Shown here: positions 36,186-45,439 of the stretch, one piece after another | Position numbering within the stretch: position 1 is the first letter of the stretch | How the letters are laid out: every line of letters starts with the position of its first letter | Source: Aliidiomarina taiwanensis | Lineage (GTDB): Bacteria; Pseudomonadota; Gammaproteobacteria; Enterobacterales; Alteromonadaceae | Assembly: GCF_003987015.1 (NCBI RefSeq) | Contig: NZ_PIPQ01000004.1 | Span: 62,001 to 126,000, forward strand | Length of the DNA stretch: 64,000 nucleotides | Direction: 5' to 3' | Position numbers and translations under genes: made by a program | Notes under the pieces: generated by a model | Databases searched by the model: none | Seen by the model: only the letters and a program-made list of their open reading frames with translations | What the model was told of the DNA's origin: nothing

Positions 36186-37649
36186 ATGAAGTTTATTGTT
36201 CGGTTGCACGCAGAAATAACAGTGAAAAGTAAGTCATTACGTAAGCGTCATGGCTCTGTGTTATCTAGCAATATTCGAAACCTGATAAAACAGCACACGG
36301 ATCAGGTGGCTGTACGCTGGCTGTGGGACAAAATTGAAGTGGAAATACCTGCAGACGAGCAGCTCGCAGGCAAAGTGCGCGATGTCCTTGTATGTATTCC
36401 TGGTATTTCCCATATTGAAGAAGTTATAGAAACAGACTTCACCGACTTTGAAGGCGCTTTGCAGTTTGTTATTGACAATATGGGGCCCGCCTTAACGCAT
36501 AAAAGTTTTGCAGTTCGGGTAAAGCGTCGCGGTAAACATGAATTCTCGTCACAAGACCTAGCCGTATATATTGGCGGCGGCATTCGAGCACGGGTTGAAG
36601 GCGCCACGGTCAAGTTGGTGCAGCCGCAAGAAACGGTTCAGCTCTGGCTCGAGAACGACACCTTGAGCCTGTTGGTTCGTCGTTTGCCAGGACTTGGCGG
36701 TTACCCGCTTCCGACCCAAGAAACCGCTTTATCACTTATCTCAGGTGGGTTTGACTCCGCCGTTGCCAGTTACCAATTTATTCGCCGTGGTGCGCGCACC
36801 CATTTCTGTTTCTTCAATTTAGGTGGCGCTGCAGCCCATGAGGCCGCTGTCCGTGAGGTAGCCTATTACGTTTGGAAAAAATACAGCTCTACCCACCCAG
36901 TGAAGTTCGTAAGTGTCGACTTCTCAGGCGTGGTGGAAGCTATTCTGAACCAAAACGAGCCTGGGGTGATGGGGGTTTTATTAAAACGATCCATGCTTCG
37001 TGCAGCAGCCTTAGTAGCGGACCGTGTGAATGCGCAGGCGCTGGTGACCGGGGAAGCCCTTGGTCAGGTGTCAAGCCAGACTTTAAGCAATTTACAAATC
37101 ATCGATGAAGTGACCCACAAGCTGGTATTGCGCCCGCTCATCACCATGGATAAACAAGATATTGTCAATATCGCCCGTGACATTGGGGTAGAAGAAATGG
37201 CTGCGTCCATTCCAGAGTATTGTGGGGTTATTTCAAACAAACCGACGGTAAAAGCTAAGCAGCAAGTTGTTTTAGCTGCCGAAGCCGGTATTACCGACGA
37301 AATGATAGAAGAAGCGGTGATGGCTGCGCCGGTGAAAGACATACGGGAAGTGCATGCACAACCCACGGCCTATATGCCGCCCATTTATACGCAAGAGCAA
37401 GAGCTGCCTACAGGCACTGTGGTGATTGATATTCGCAGCCCTGAAGAGGAAGACGAAGCCCCGCTCAGTCTGGCCTCGACAGAAGTGGTGCACATTCCAT
37501 TTTTCAAGTTAGCAAATAAAATGCAAACAATGGATACCAGCAAACCGTATGCGTTATATTGCCAGCAAGGGGTCATGAGTCGTTTACAGGCCATTGCCTT
37601 GAAAGAACAAGGTGTTGCGCATCTTGCATTGTATGAGCCCAAGGACTAA
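36186..37649 (+). CDS. thiI: tRNA sulfurtransferase ThiI with rhodanese domain
   Basis: The 487-residue enzyme makes 4-thiouridine at tRNA position 8 and supplies sulfur for the thiamine thiazole. Domains in order are an N-terminal ferredoxin-like and THUMP region (to about 165), the PP-loop ATPase with SGGFDS (about residue 190), and a C-terminal rhodanese domain whose active-site Cys459 lies in YCQQGVMSR, equivalent to E. coli Cys456. The bifunctional, rhodanese-fused type is typical of gammaproteobacteria. Confidence 0.97.
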   Translation: MKFIVRLHAEITVKSKSLRKRHGSVLSSNIRNLIKQHTDQVAVRWLWDKIEVEIPADEQLAGKVRDVLVCIPGISHIEEVIETDFTDFEGALQFVIDNMGPALTHKSFAVRVKRRGKHEFSSQDLAVYIGGGIRARVEGATVKLVQPQETVQLWLENDTLSLLVRRLPGLGGYPLPTQETALSLISGGFDSAVASYQFIRRGARTHFCFFNLGGAAAHEAAVREVAYYVWKKYSSTHPVKFVSVDFSGVVEAILNQNEPGVMGVLLKRSMLRAAALVADRVNAQALVTGEALGQVSSQTLSNLQIIDEVTHKLVLRPLITMDKQDIVNIARDIGVEEMAASIPEYCGVISNKPTVKAKQQVVLAAEAGITDEMIEEAVMAAPVKDIREVHAQPTAYMPPIYTQEQELPTGTVVIDIRSPEEEDEAPLSLASTEVVHIPFFKLANKMQTMDTSKPYALYCQQGVMSRLQAIALKEQGVAHLALYEPKD

Positions 37650-37684
37650 CGGCGCTCGTTAATTAACTAGAAAGGACGTTGTAC

Positions 37685-38059
37685 ATGATGATGTTAGGAC
37701 TGCAATTTATCCGCAGACATGCACGCCTTATTTTTATACTCACATTTGCTGTTGTTTCATTTGCACTCTTAACACAACGTCCACCAAAGCCTTCCGCTTT
37801 GTCGTTTGAGCATGCGGACAAAGTGGCGCACTTTACCGTTTTCTTTGTGTTGACACTGACCATGCACCTAGCTTTTCGCCCACGCGTGTGGACAGGGTTG
37901 TTGTTAATGCTTGGGTATGGTGTATTGGTCGAAGTCATTCAGCACCAGGTGCCAGGCCGTGGTGCTGAATTACTAGACGTGGTCGCTGACATGGCAGGCG
38001 CTACCATGTTTTATGCATTTTGGTGGGTGAGTAAGCGGCTAGGCTTTTTTAGCCGCTGA
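37685..38059 (+). CDS. VanZ-like family membrane protein
   Basis: The 124-residue protein has about four transmembrane helices with the VanZ-like pattern DKVAHFTVFFVLTL and YGVLVEVIQHQVPGRGAELLDVVADMAGA. VanZ-like proteins are mostly uncharacterized; VanZ itself gives low-level teicoplanin resistance, which should not be assumed here. Three ATG codons stand in tandem from 37685, with AAAGGAC seven bases upstream. Its last 21 bases overlap the end of srmB on the other strand. Confidence 0.85.
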   Translation: MMMLGLQFIRRHARLIFILTFAVVSFALLTQRPPKPSALSFEHADKVAHFTVFFVLTLTMHLAFRPRVWTGLLLMLGYGVLVEVIQHQVPGRGAELLDVVADMAGATMFYAFWWVSKRLGFFSR

Positions 38060-39265
38060 CTTCTTCTTTACCTTTTTCTTGGCTTTCTTCTTTTTGGTTT
38101 TCTTATGTGGGTCAGGAAACTTAAAAGTAGGGCGCAAACCGTCAATAACACGGCGCTCTAGTTTGGTGTCTAAGTAACGCTCCACACGGCCCAGGCACTC
38201 TGCGTCATGGGCTTCCACTAACGATATAGCATTGCCCTTTTTCCCTGCTCGCCCAGTCCGGCCAATTCGGTGAACATAGCTGTCGCCTCGGCGTGGCATG
38301 TCGTAGTTAATGACCAACTCCACGTCGGGAATGTCGATACCACGGGCGGCCACGTCAGTAGCAATCATAATGCGGGCACGGAGGTCGTGAAAGGTTTTAA
38401 GCCTTTTTTGCCGTTCTGCTTGCGGTAGTTGACCTTCCAATGAAACGGTTGGGAAGCCTTTACTGCTTATCAGAGGCTCAAGTTCATGTACCTTGTCGCG
38501 CTTTCGAACAAATACAAGGACGCGACCCGTAACACTTTTTAGTAAGTGCTCAAGTACTTGGAGCTTATGGGGCGTGTCATCAATAATATGCACCCATTGG
38601 TTTATTTTACCCCGTTCGCGTTTGGGCGGCTCGGCCTCAACGACCACAGGTTTGCTTAAGGCTTGTTTTGAAAAGGCTTTTAATGCGTGGTGGTCCGCTG
38701 TGGCGGAGAACAGCATGCGCTGCTTTAAGCTGGGAGCTTCCGACTGTATTTGCTCAACAGCACCACGAAAACCCATATCAAGCAGGCGGTCGCCTTCATC
38801 TAAAATAAGAAGCTCTAAATCCTCCGCACTAAACTGCTCTGCGGCCAAATAATCAACAAGGCGGCCGGGCGTTGCGACAATAAAGTCTACATTTTTTTCA
38901 AGTGCGCCTAAGTGGCTACCAAAATTTACGCCGCCTGTAATGGTGAGGCAGGTTAAGTCGGTGGCGGCAGCTAGCTGTTCGGCCACGCGTCCTATTTGTT
39001 CAGCCAATTCACGGGTTGGAACCAACACCAGCGCTCGTGCGCTGCCGGGTGAACGGCGTGGAAAGTCGGCAAGATACTGAAAAACAGGCAGTAAAAAAGC
39101 CAAGGTTTTACCAGTTCCTGTGGGCGAAGTGGCCATAATGTCATGGCCTTCCATTGCAAGCGGTATGACCTGTTGCTGAATGCGTGTCGGCTTGTTTAAG
39201 CCAGACTCAAGTAAAACATGTATCAGCTCAGGAGAAAGTTCTAACTGCTGCCAGTCTGGGGTCAT
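38039..39265 (-). CDS. srmB: ATP-dependent RNA helicase SrmB (DEAD-box type, DEGD variant)
   Basis: The 408-residue helicase aligns through its length with E. coli SrmB, a 50S ribosome assembly factor: SPTGTGKT (motif I), VPTRELAEQ (Ia), TPGRL (Ib), SAT (III), ATDVAARGIDIPD (V) and HRIGRTGRAG (VI). Motif II reads DEGD (38789-38800) in place of DEAD. The tail is lysine-rich and probably binds RNA. The frame extends upstream to 39334, but a TATTAT -10-like box lies inside that extension and the ATG at 39265 fits the E. coli start. Its 3' end overlaps the VanZ-like gene. Confidence 0.9.
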   Translation of the reverse strand: MTPDWQQLELSPELIHVLLESGLNKPTRIQQQVIPLAMEGHDIMATSPTGTGKTLAFLLPVFQYLADFPRRSPGSARALVLVPTRELAEQIGRVAEQLAAATDLTCLTITGGVNFGSHLGALEKNVDFIVATPGRLVDYLAAEQFSAEDLELLILDEGDRLLDMGFRGAVEQIQSEAPSLKQRMLFSATADHHALKAFSKQALSKPVVVEAEPPKRERGKINQWVHIIDDTPHKLQVLEHLLKSVTGRVLVFVRKRDKVHELEPLISSKGFPTVSLEGQLPQAERQKRLKTFHDLRARIMIATDVAARGIDIPDVELVINYDMPRRGDSYVHRIGRTGRAGKKGNAISLVEAHDAECLGRVERYLDTKLERRVIDGLRPTFKFPDPHKKTKKKKAKKKVKKKSAAKKA

Positions 39266-39341
39266 AATGGTTGGTGCCCGTACGTAAGTAACAATGTGAA
39301 ACCTTATAATACCTGAATTATGTTGCCGAAACACGAGAAAG

Positions 39342-39364
39342 CAGCGCTGCCACCGGCAGTGCTG
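39342..39364 (-). terminator. Possible terminator hairpin after rdgC
   Basis: CAGCGCTGCC and GGCAGTGCTG form a 10-pair stem with a 3-base loop, starting five bases after the rdgC stop. The following tract on the minus strand (CTTTCTC) is only moderately T-rich. Confidence 0.5.
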
Positions 39365-39368
39365 ACTT

Positions 39369-40268
39369 TTACTTAGGCTCGAGCGTCAGTGCAGTACCTA
39401 ACACATCCAGTAACTCTGCAAACTCGCCAAACATCAAAGCAAAGTCAGCGTCAAGTTGCTCAGCGGCGTCCGCCGTATTGTCTTGATCCCGTTGCTCTAA
39501 CACCATATCAGCAAACTTAATACGTTTAATGGCATAGTCGTCACTTAATAAGAATGAAAAGCGGTTAGGCCACTCAAGACCAAGCTCTGTCACATGCTTG
39601 TCGTGCTCTAAATGCTGGGTCACTTCCGGCACCATTAAGTCGTGCCTACGCAAGCGCACCACCATGCCTTCTTCTTTGCTACTTTTAAGTTCGGCATCTT
39701 GCCCGAGCTCAAAGGGTGCAGCGGCGGCACCTTCTCGAACCCATTCAGTGAGGCAGTGAGTTGCAGGGTATTCTGGCCCCCACGGGCGCACAGGCAAGGA
39801 GCCAAGGCATGAGCGAAGCTGAGCGGTAAATTCTTCAGCGCGCGTGGCCGAAGAAGTGTCGACTAAAACCCGTTGGTTTTTTATGTCGATCATGCCCCAA
39901 GTCACAGAGTAGCGGCTTAGCGCACGAGGTAATAAGTTGTGCACAATGTCTTCTTTAAGAGCTTGCTGCTCTTTCCGAGGCATCGGACGGGCGTGCTCCA
40001 GCTCATAGGCTTCTTTGCGTTGCTCAAGCTCCGACTTAACGGCGCTTGCTGGCATGACCTTTTCTTCTTTGCGTAAGCAAAGTAACACGGCGCCTTGGTG
40101 CACTAGGGCGTACTCGTCGCTGTCCCGAATAGGGCTTGTCCAGCCGAGACTTGCAGGCTCAGTGCTGCTACATGGCTTAAAGCTGCGCTCGTTTAATAAG
40201 CTTTGAAAATCGTCAGGAAGCTGAAAGTCTTGGGTGAATTGGTACACTCTCAGGTTTTTAAACCACAT
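39369..40268 (-). CDS. rdgC: Recombination-associated protein RdgC
   Basis: The 299-residue protein matches RdgC, a ring-shaped DNA-binding dimer that restrains RecA activity: MWFKNLRVYQFT start, HQGAVLLCLRKEEKVMPASAV, ARPMPRKE and LPRALSRY segments, and TQHLEHDKHVTELGLEW. E. coli RdgC has 303 residues. It is transcribed alone, upstream of srmB on the same strand and separated from it by a hairpin. Confidence 0.95.
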   Translation of the reverse strand: MWFKNLRVYQFTQDFQLPDDFQSLLNERSFKPCSSTEPASLGWTSPIRDSDEYALVHQGAVLLCLRKEEKVMPASAVKSELEQRKEAYELEHARPMPRKEQQALKEDIVHNLLPRALSRYSVTWGMIDIKNQRVLVDTSSATRAEEFTAQLRSCLGSLPVRPWGPEYPATHCLTEWVREGAAAAPFELGQDAELKSSKEEGMVVRLRRHDLMVPEVTQHLEHDKHVTELGLEWPNRFSFLLSDDYAIKRIKFADMVLEQRDQDNTADAAEQLDADFALMFGEFAELLDVLGTALTLEPK

Positions 40269-40306
40269 GCTGAACTCCGAAATAAAGAAACGCTAAGCCG
40301 GGCATT

Positions 40307-42088
40307 CTAGCCCTTCTGTTGTACTGTGTCAGTTGCTTTATTTTCAACAAGCGTCACAGGGAAGCTGAAGTCGTAGGCTAGGCCACTACCTGCGTGGCTG
40401 CTCGCACTAATGGTGCCACCCATAGTGTCATGAATTAAAGTGTAAATAATATGAGCGCCAAGCCCACTACCACCCCGGTCAGCCTTTGTGGTGTAGAAAG
40501 GGTCGAATAAATGTTCTAGCTGGCCTTTTGATAGTCCTAAGCCGTTGTCCTCATAGTGAAAAAACAAATGATTTTGCCCTTGTTCTGTTTGCTCATGAGA
40601 AACACGAATAGAAATAGTGCCAGCCGTTGCGCCTTCAAAGCCATGAATCACTGAATTAAGGATCATGTTTGTTAAAATTTGCGCCAAAGCGCCCGCTTGA
40701 AGGCGAACCTGCAGCGAGTCACAACACGACACGTCTATTTGAATGTTTTTTCCTTTTAATCGAGGTTGCAGCGAACGAATAATACTATTTATGTAATGGC
40801 CTAAGATAACCGTTCGGTTTGCCTCAGCACTTTGGCTAATGGCCACTTCTTTAAAGCTCACCATTAACTCGGCCGCGCGGTGTAAATTGTTTTCTAATAG
40901 TTGCACACTTTCCCGAGCATCGGCGATAAAGCGGTTCAATTGCGACTGCGTTAAGCTTTTGTCCTCCATGGATATGGCTAAGGCTTCCACTCGATCGGCT
41001 AAAAAGGAGGTGGTGGTCACCCCAATGCCAATCGGTGTATTTACATCGTGGGCAATCACAGACACCAGCTCCCCAAGAGACGCCATTTTTTCCGTTTTCA
41101 CCAAGTGCTGCTGGGTTTTACTAATGGTTTCTATGGAACGGGTGAGTCGTTCGTTGGTGCGCTTGAGCGCAGCTTCGGTGAGCTTACGTTGCTGCACTTC
41201 TCGCTCAAGTTCGTATTGGCGTTGTTCTAAAGCTAAGTTCCGTTCTTCAATGTCTAGCATGAGCTTGCTCATGCCCGAGGTTTTTTGTGCTACCTCTTGT
41301 TCCAGTAAGTCGTTTTGATTGTCCAAACGACGGTTCGCATGCTCGAGCATTTCCTTTGTAAGCCCTAAGCTTTTTTGGTGCTGCTGTATGCGGTCGATCA
41401 AGTCATTATAGGCCGCTTCTAATATACCAAACTCTGTGTTTTTGGTTTGACTTAGCTTTATTTTCGACTCGCCCAAGCGGTCAGGCTGAAAGCTTTCAAG
41501 TTGCAGAGTAAGCTCTTGCATAGGCCTTGTTAGGTGGCGGTGAAAAGCTAAAGAGAATAATAAAATAAGGAAGGTACTTTTAATAAAAGCGTTCCCGACC
41601 AAAAACAAAATACTGACTTTTAGAGACTCGACAATAACACGGCGGCTTGAGAACAAGGCTATATCGCCAACGAGGGTAGATTGCCCAGCAAACTCAAAAG
41701 TCAGCGGATTGTACTGACCAAATACACCATTAGTTGCGTCTAACTGCACGGGGTTTATAGGCTCATTGGGCAGTGACGAAAGGGGCTGTACAAGACCGAG
41801 CTGGCGAATAACGCGGCCGGCGTCGTCGCGGATAATGACCCCAGAAATGGCAGGGATGGTCATTAACCCTTCGGCAATGGCGTCTATTTGCTGATAATTA
41901 AACTCCCAAAGGGAGCGCGTGAGGCTGGCTGAAATTGTGTTGTGTTGGTTCGTTAGTTCATTCTTAAGAGAATGTTTGGTGTTGTTATACTCGCTGAGAA
42001 TATGGAAGCATGTAATCACAAAAGTGATCACGAAATAGACCGAGAGCACTCGGGTTAAGAGCCGTTTCGATGTACTTTTATACTGCAT
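40307..42088 (-). CDS. Orphan sensor histidine kinase
   Basis: The 593-residue membrane kinase has transmembrane helix 1 (about 12-30), a periplasmic sensor region of about 130 residues, helix 2 (about 165-185), a linker, a long coiled coil (about 235-330), and a kinase core. The phospho-acceptor is His347 in SVIAHDVNTPIG; the ATP-binding domain has NMILNSVIHGFE (N box), DNGLGLS (G1) and GGSGLGAHI (G2). No response regulator is adjacent, so its partner is elsewhere. The ligand is unknown. The downstream gap leads to rdgC. Confidence 0.9.
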   Translation of the reverse strand: MQYKSTSKRLLTRVLSVYFVITFVITCFHILSEYNNTKHSLKNELTNQHNTISASLTRSLWEFNYQQIDAIAEGLMTIPAISGVIIRDDAGRVIRQLGLVQPLSSLPNEPINPVQLDATNGVFGQYNPLTFEFAGQSTLVGDIALFSSRRVIVESLKVSILFLVGNAFIKSTFLILLFSLAFHRHLTRPMQELTLQLESFQPDRLGESKIKLSQTKNTEFGILEAAYNDLIDRIQQHQKSLGLTKEMLEHANRRLDNQNDLLEQEVAQKTSGMSKLMLDIEERNLALEQRQYELEREVQQRKLTEAALKRTNERLTRSIETISKTQQHLVKTEKMASLGELVSVIAHDVNTPIGIGVTTTSFLADRVEALAISMEDKSLTQSQLNRFIADARESVQLLENNLHRAAELMVSFKEVAISQSAEANRTVILGHYINSIIRSLQPRLKGKNIQIDVSCCDSLQVRLQAGALAQILTNMILNSVIHGFEGATAGTISIRVSHEQTEQGQNHLFFHYEDNGLGLSKGQLEHLFDPFYTTKADRGGSGLGAHIIYTLIHDTMGGTISASSHAGSGLAYDFSFPVTLVENKATDTVQQKG

Positions 42089-42186
42089 GTAGTAAATCCT
42101 TTACCCAGTAAGCATGCATTATTTGCCTCAACCTATTAAACCTACCGAACACGGCAGAAGAGAGCAATAATAAAAGTTTAATAATT

Positions 42187-42221
42187 CTGTCATTGTTGTT
42201 GTCTTTCTGGAAAGATATTAT
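42187..42221 (+). promoter_or_regulatory. Weak Pho-box-like promoter candidate before the porin
   Basis: CTGTCAT at 42187-42193 is a perfect Pho half-site; the second half-site TTGTCTT (42199-42205) is offset by one base and matches 5 of 7. TATTAT follows at 42216-42221, at nearly the spacing seen for the two better Pho promoters in this window. Confidence 0.3.
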
Positions 42222-42279
42222 TTACACAGTCACCTTTGTCTTACGTACACCCGGTTTTGTGCTATTAGGAGTTCCCATA

Positions 42280-43311
42280 ATGAAAAAGCTAGCTTACTTA
42301 ACGATTGCTGGTCTAACTATGTTTTCTGCAGGTGTAATTGCCGAAGATGAAATAGACTTGGAGTTCTATGGAAAAGCCCATGTTTCGGCAGGGTACTTGT
42401 ATGATGGCAATAATGGGGGCTTAAACGCTTCAAGCAACTCCAGTCGTGTAGGCCTTAAAGCGAACTACAGGGTAAGTGAAACACTTGAACTTATCGGGCA
42501 GGTTGAGCGAGGTGTCGACTTCACAGATGGTAGCAGCACCTTTAAAGCACGAAGCTCTTACCTAGGTTTGCAGGGCGACTGGGGCACAGTACGGGTAGGC
42601 TATTATACCTCACCTACTATGGCACTTCTTTCCAAAGTTGAAGAATTTAGAGATCGCGCAGGTGAAGGTCGAAATATAGTGCGTCAAGGCGCAGCTAACT
42701 TAGACCGTCGACTTAAAAGCAGCGTGCATTACCAGTCACCAAACTGGCAAGGCTTTACCTTTGCCTTGCAGTACGGCACCACAGAAACAACAGGAACCAC
42801 CTCAACAGACAACGACGACGATGTGATCAACACCAGTTTAACCTACCAAGTAAACGACTGGACCTTCTTAGCGGGGTACCAGCACGACAATCGCGATGTC
42901 AGCCAAACGGTGAAGGGCACGCGTTTAGCTGCCATACGAAACGGTGACGGCTGGCGTGTCGCGGCTATTACCCAGTATGTCGACGGCCTGAAAGATGCAG
43001 GCACAGTAACGCCAACCAGCATGACAAGTTGGGGCGTGACAGGACGCTACCAATTAAGCAATGACCTATGGCTCCGTGGGCAGGTGTTTGCACGCGAATA
43101 CAAAGACACCCAAAACGAGTCGGTCCTTGCAACCATTGGTGTCGACCGGGTTCTTTCCTCCAAGCTAACTTGGTATGGCTTAGCAACGGCCACACAAAAT
43201 AAAGCAGGTGCTGCAGCAAGCGTAACTGGCGGTGGCTATGGCGACAGTATGGCGGTGGTGTTAGGGGATGACCCCTTTGCTATTTCCACGGGTCTTATTT
43301 TCAAGTTTTAA
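42280..43311 (+). CDS. Outer-membrane porin, trimeric Gram-negative type
   Basis: The 343-residue protein has a signal peptide (residues 1-21, cut before EDEID) and an outer-membrane beta-barrel pattern: LEFYGKAHVSAGYLYD start, SSRVGLKANYRVSETLELIGQVE, SSYLGLQGDWGTVRVGYYTSP and a terminal aromatic (IFKF end) that marks assembly by BAM. Being directly upstream of phoB suggests a phosphate-limitation porin like PhoE, but that is inferred from position. The frame opens at 42193; the ATG at 42280 with AGGAG eight bases before gives the signal peptide. Confidence 0.9.
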   Translation: MKKLAYLTIAGLTMFSAGVIAEDEIDLEFYGKAHVSAGYLYDGNNGGLNASSNSSRVGLKANYRVSETLELIGQVERGVDFTDGSSTFKARSSYLGLQGDWGTVRVGYYTSPTMALLSKVEEFRDRAGEGRNIVRQGAANLDRRLKSSVHYQSPNWQGFTFALQYGTTETTGTTSTDNDDDVINTSLTYQVNDWTFLAGYQHDNRDVSQTVKGTRLAAIRNGDGWRVAAITQYVDGLKDAGTVTPTSMTSWGVTGRYQLSNDLWLRGQVFAREYKDTQNESVLATIGVDRVLSSKLTWYGLATATQNKAGAAASVTGGGYGDSMAVVLGDDPFAISTGLIFKF

Positions 43312-43336
43312 GCCGAAGGGGAGCGTCTTCAGTGGT

Positions 43337-43370
43337 TTGTCATAAAAGTGTCATAATGGAGTAGCATACT
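43337..43370 (+). promoter_or_regulatory. Pho box and -10 of the phoB promoter
   Basis: TTGTCAT and GTGTCAT, 11 bases apart (43337-43354), match the PhoB binding consensus of two CTGTCAT repeats with an A-rich middle. CATACT follows ten bases later (43365-43370), the normal spacing for class II PhoB promoters that lack a -35. This implies autoregulation of phoB-phoR. Confidence 0.85.
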
Positions 43371-43410
43371 TGCCATATAAAAATGACAAGCCAATAGAAG
43401 GATGACCATC

Positions 43411-44100
43411 ATGCAAGGCCGTATTCTGATTATTGAAGATGAAGCCCCAATACGAGACATGCTTACACTCGTGATGGAACAGGAAGGCTTTCAAGCTGTT
43501 CAGGCTGAAGACTTTGGGAGTGCTGAAGCTGCATTAACAGAGCCCTATCCCGACTTGATTCTTCTCGACTGGATGCTGCCCGGTGGTACGGGCATTCAGT
43601 TAGCTCGTTTTATTAAGTCCGCAGAGCACCTAAAACACATTCCTATTATTATGCTTACGGCCCGCAGCGAAGAAGAAGATAAAGTACAGGGACTAGAAGC
43701 GGGCGCCGACGACTATGTGACCAAACCTTTTTCTCCGAAAGAACTCAAAGCGCGTGTGCGTGCCGTACTTCGGCGCGTGGCACCCACAACCTTAAAAGAA
43801 CCAGTAACCGTAGCGGGCTTAAGCGTGGACCCGAGTACGCATCGAGTGACAGCGCATGACACAACGCTAAAACTAGGCCCAACAGAGTTTCGCCTGTTGC
43901 ATTTTTTTATGACCCATACGGAACGTGTATATAGTCGCGAACAGCTGCTCGACCAGGTTTGGGGCACCAATGTGTATGTGGTGGATAGAACCGTGGATGT
44001 GCATATTCGACGGTTGCGGAAAGCTCTAGAAAAACATGGTTATGACCGCCTGATCCAAACGGTGCGAGGGGCTGGTTATCGCTTTTCACTACAGCAATAA
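43411..44100 (+). CDS. phoB: Phosphate regulon response regulator PhoB
   Basis: The 229-residue regulator has a receiver domain with acid pocket E9/D10 and phospho-acceptor Asp53 in LLDWMLPGG, then a winged-helix DNA-binding domain ([28 protein letters not shown]). It activates Pho regulon genes when phosphorylated by PhoR. The frame also has an ATG at 43402, but AGAAGG is well spaced only for the ATG at 43411, which gives exactly the E. coli length. phoR follows 16 bases on. Confidence 0.96.
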   Translation: MQGRILIIEDEAPIRDMLTLVMEQEGFQAVQAEDFGSAEAALTEPYPDLILLDWMLPGGTGIQLARFIKSAEHLKHIPIIMLTARSEEEDKVQGLEAGADDYVTKPFSPKELKARVRAVLRRVAPTTLKEPVTVAGLSVDPSTHRVTAHDTTLKLGPTEFRLLHFFMTHTERVYSREQLLDQVWGTNVYVVDRTVDVHIRRLRKALEKHGYDRLIQTVRGAGYRFSLQQ

Positions 44101-44116
44101 ACCCTAGAGGTAGGCC

Positions 44117-45439
44117 ATGGACCGCTACTACACCCCGCTAAAGGCAATCACAGTATTTACTCTGGGGCTTCTATTTGCAGGCGGTTTGGGCTGGCTGCTT
44201 GGCTACCCACAAGAGTTTTTGCTGTTGTACTTGGCCGTCTTGGTTGTGTGGAACGGCTACTACCTGCTTAAGTTAAGTCACTGGTTTTGGAACAGCAAGT
44301 CGACTAGCTTACCTCAAGCCTCTGGTATTTGGAGCGATATTTATGATGGCCTCTACCGCACACAGAAGCGCCATTACACTCGCCGAAAAAAACTCGCTGC
44401 CTTGTTGCAGCGTTTTCGACAAGCGGCTGAGTCCCTACCCGACGCCGGCCTAGTGATTGACGGCGAAGGTCAGCTTATTTGGAGCAATAAGCTGGCGCAG
44501 CAATACTTAGGTTTAAAGTGGCCGATGGACAAAGGGGTTAAAATTACCCACCTTATTCGCAGCCCCAGTTTTATTAAATACTTTCAGCAGCAAAACTTCG
44601 ACGAAGCCATTACCTTGTATTCACCAACGGGTGACAAGCGTGAAATTGAGCTGCGCATTATGCCCTATGTGGACACACAGTATTTAATTTTAGCTCGGGA
44701 CGTTACTCACATTCGCAAGCTCGAGCGCATGCGCAAAGAGTTTGTAGCCAATGTCTCCCACGAACTAAAAACCCCGCTGACGGTGATGCAAGGCTACTTG
44801 GAGCTTCTCGAAGAACCAGAAGGTTTAGCGCCGCAGCAACAAACCCAAGCGTTATCGGAAGTGACACGGCAAACCCAACGAATGCAGGCAATGGTCGAGC
44901 AGTTATTGATGCTGTCGCGGATAGAGTCGAAGCACCAAGACGTGCCACAGGAGCCTGTCGTACTTGGAAGTACTATTCATAACTTACTTTCAGAGCTTGC
45001 GTTGGTCATTGAATCAGAGCAAGTGCATGTGAGCGCCCATATCGACGAGACATTAACCGTGCTGGGCAGTCCCGAACGGCTGCATGCAGTGGTGCATAAC
45101 CTGCTTACCAATGCCATTAAGTACAGCGGGGAAGGGGCGCGTATTTATATCGAATGGCAAGCACAGGAAGGGCAAGCTCATTTTCGTATTCAAGACACAG
45201 GGCCGGGCATTGCGCCAGAGCACCTCGCTCGACTGACAGAGCGTTTTTACCGGGTGGCAGCCGACAGGAACAGCCGTTCTGGTGGCACCGGCTTAGGGCT
45301 GGCTATTGTCAAGCACGCCTTAGAAGCGCACCACAGTCAACTACACATTGACAGCACCGAAGGAGAAGGCAGCTGCTTTTCTTTCTCACTTCCTAAAATT
45401 AATTCTGATTGTCATAAAAGTGACATACAAGCAACGTAA
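44117..45439 (+). CDS. phoR: Phosphate regulon sensor kinase PhoR
   Basis: The 440-residue kinase has two N-terminal membrane helices (about 9-50), a PAS domain (LPDAGLVIDGEGQLIWSN) and a kinase core with the phospho-acceptor in VSHELKTPLTVM, an N box (HNLLTNAIKYS), DTGPGIAPE and GGTGLGLAIVKHALE. It senses phosphate indirectly through PstSCAB and PhoU rather than through a ligand domain. The last codons overlap the Pho box that drives pstS, so the C-terminal residues are partly set by a regulatory site. Confidence 0.96.
   Translation: MDRYYTPLKAITVFTLGLLFAGGLGWLLGYPQEFLLLYLAVLVVWNGYYLLKLSHWFWNSKSTSLPQASGIWSDIYDGLYRTQKRHYTRRKKLAALLQRFRQAAESLPDAGLVIDGEGQLIWSNKLAQQYLGLKWPMDKGVKITHLIRSPSFIKYFQQQNFDEAITLYSPTGDKREIELRIMPYVDTQYLILARDVTHIRKLERMRKEFVANVSHELKTPLTVMQGYLELLEEPEGLAPQQQTQALSEVTRQTQRMQAMVEQLLMLSRIESKHQDVPQEPVVLGSTIHNLLSELALVIESEQVHVSAHIDETLTVLGSPERLHAVVHNLLTNAIKYSGEGARIYIEWQAQEGQAHFRIQDTGPGIAPEHLARLTERFYRVAADRNSRSGGTGLGLAIVKHALEAHHSQLHIDSTEGEGSCFSFSLPKINSDCHKSDIQAT

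Noticed and set aside
37647-37662. Terminator-like inverted repeat after thiI (TAACG/CGTTA)
   Set aside because: Short stem and no T-run; too weak to call.
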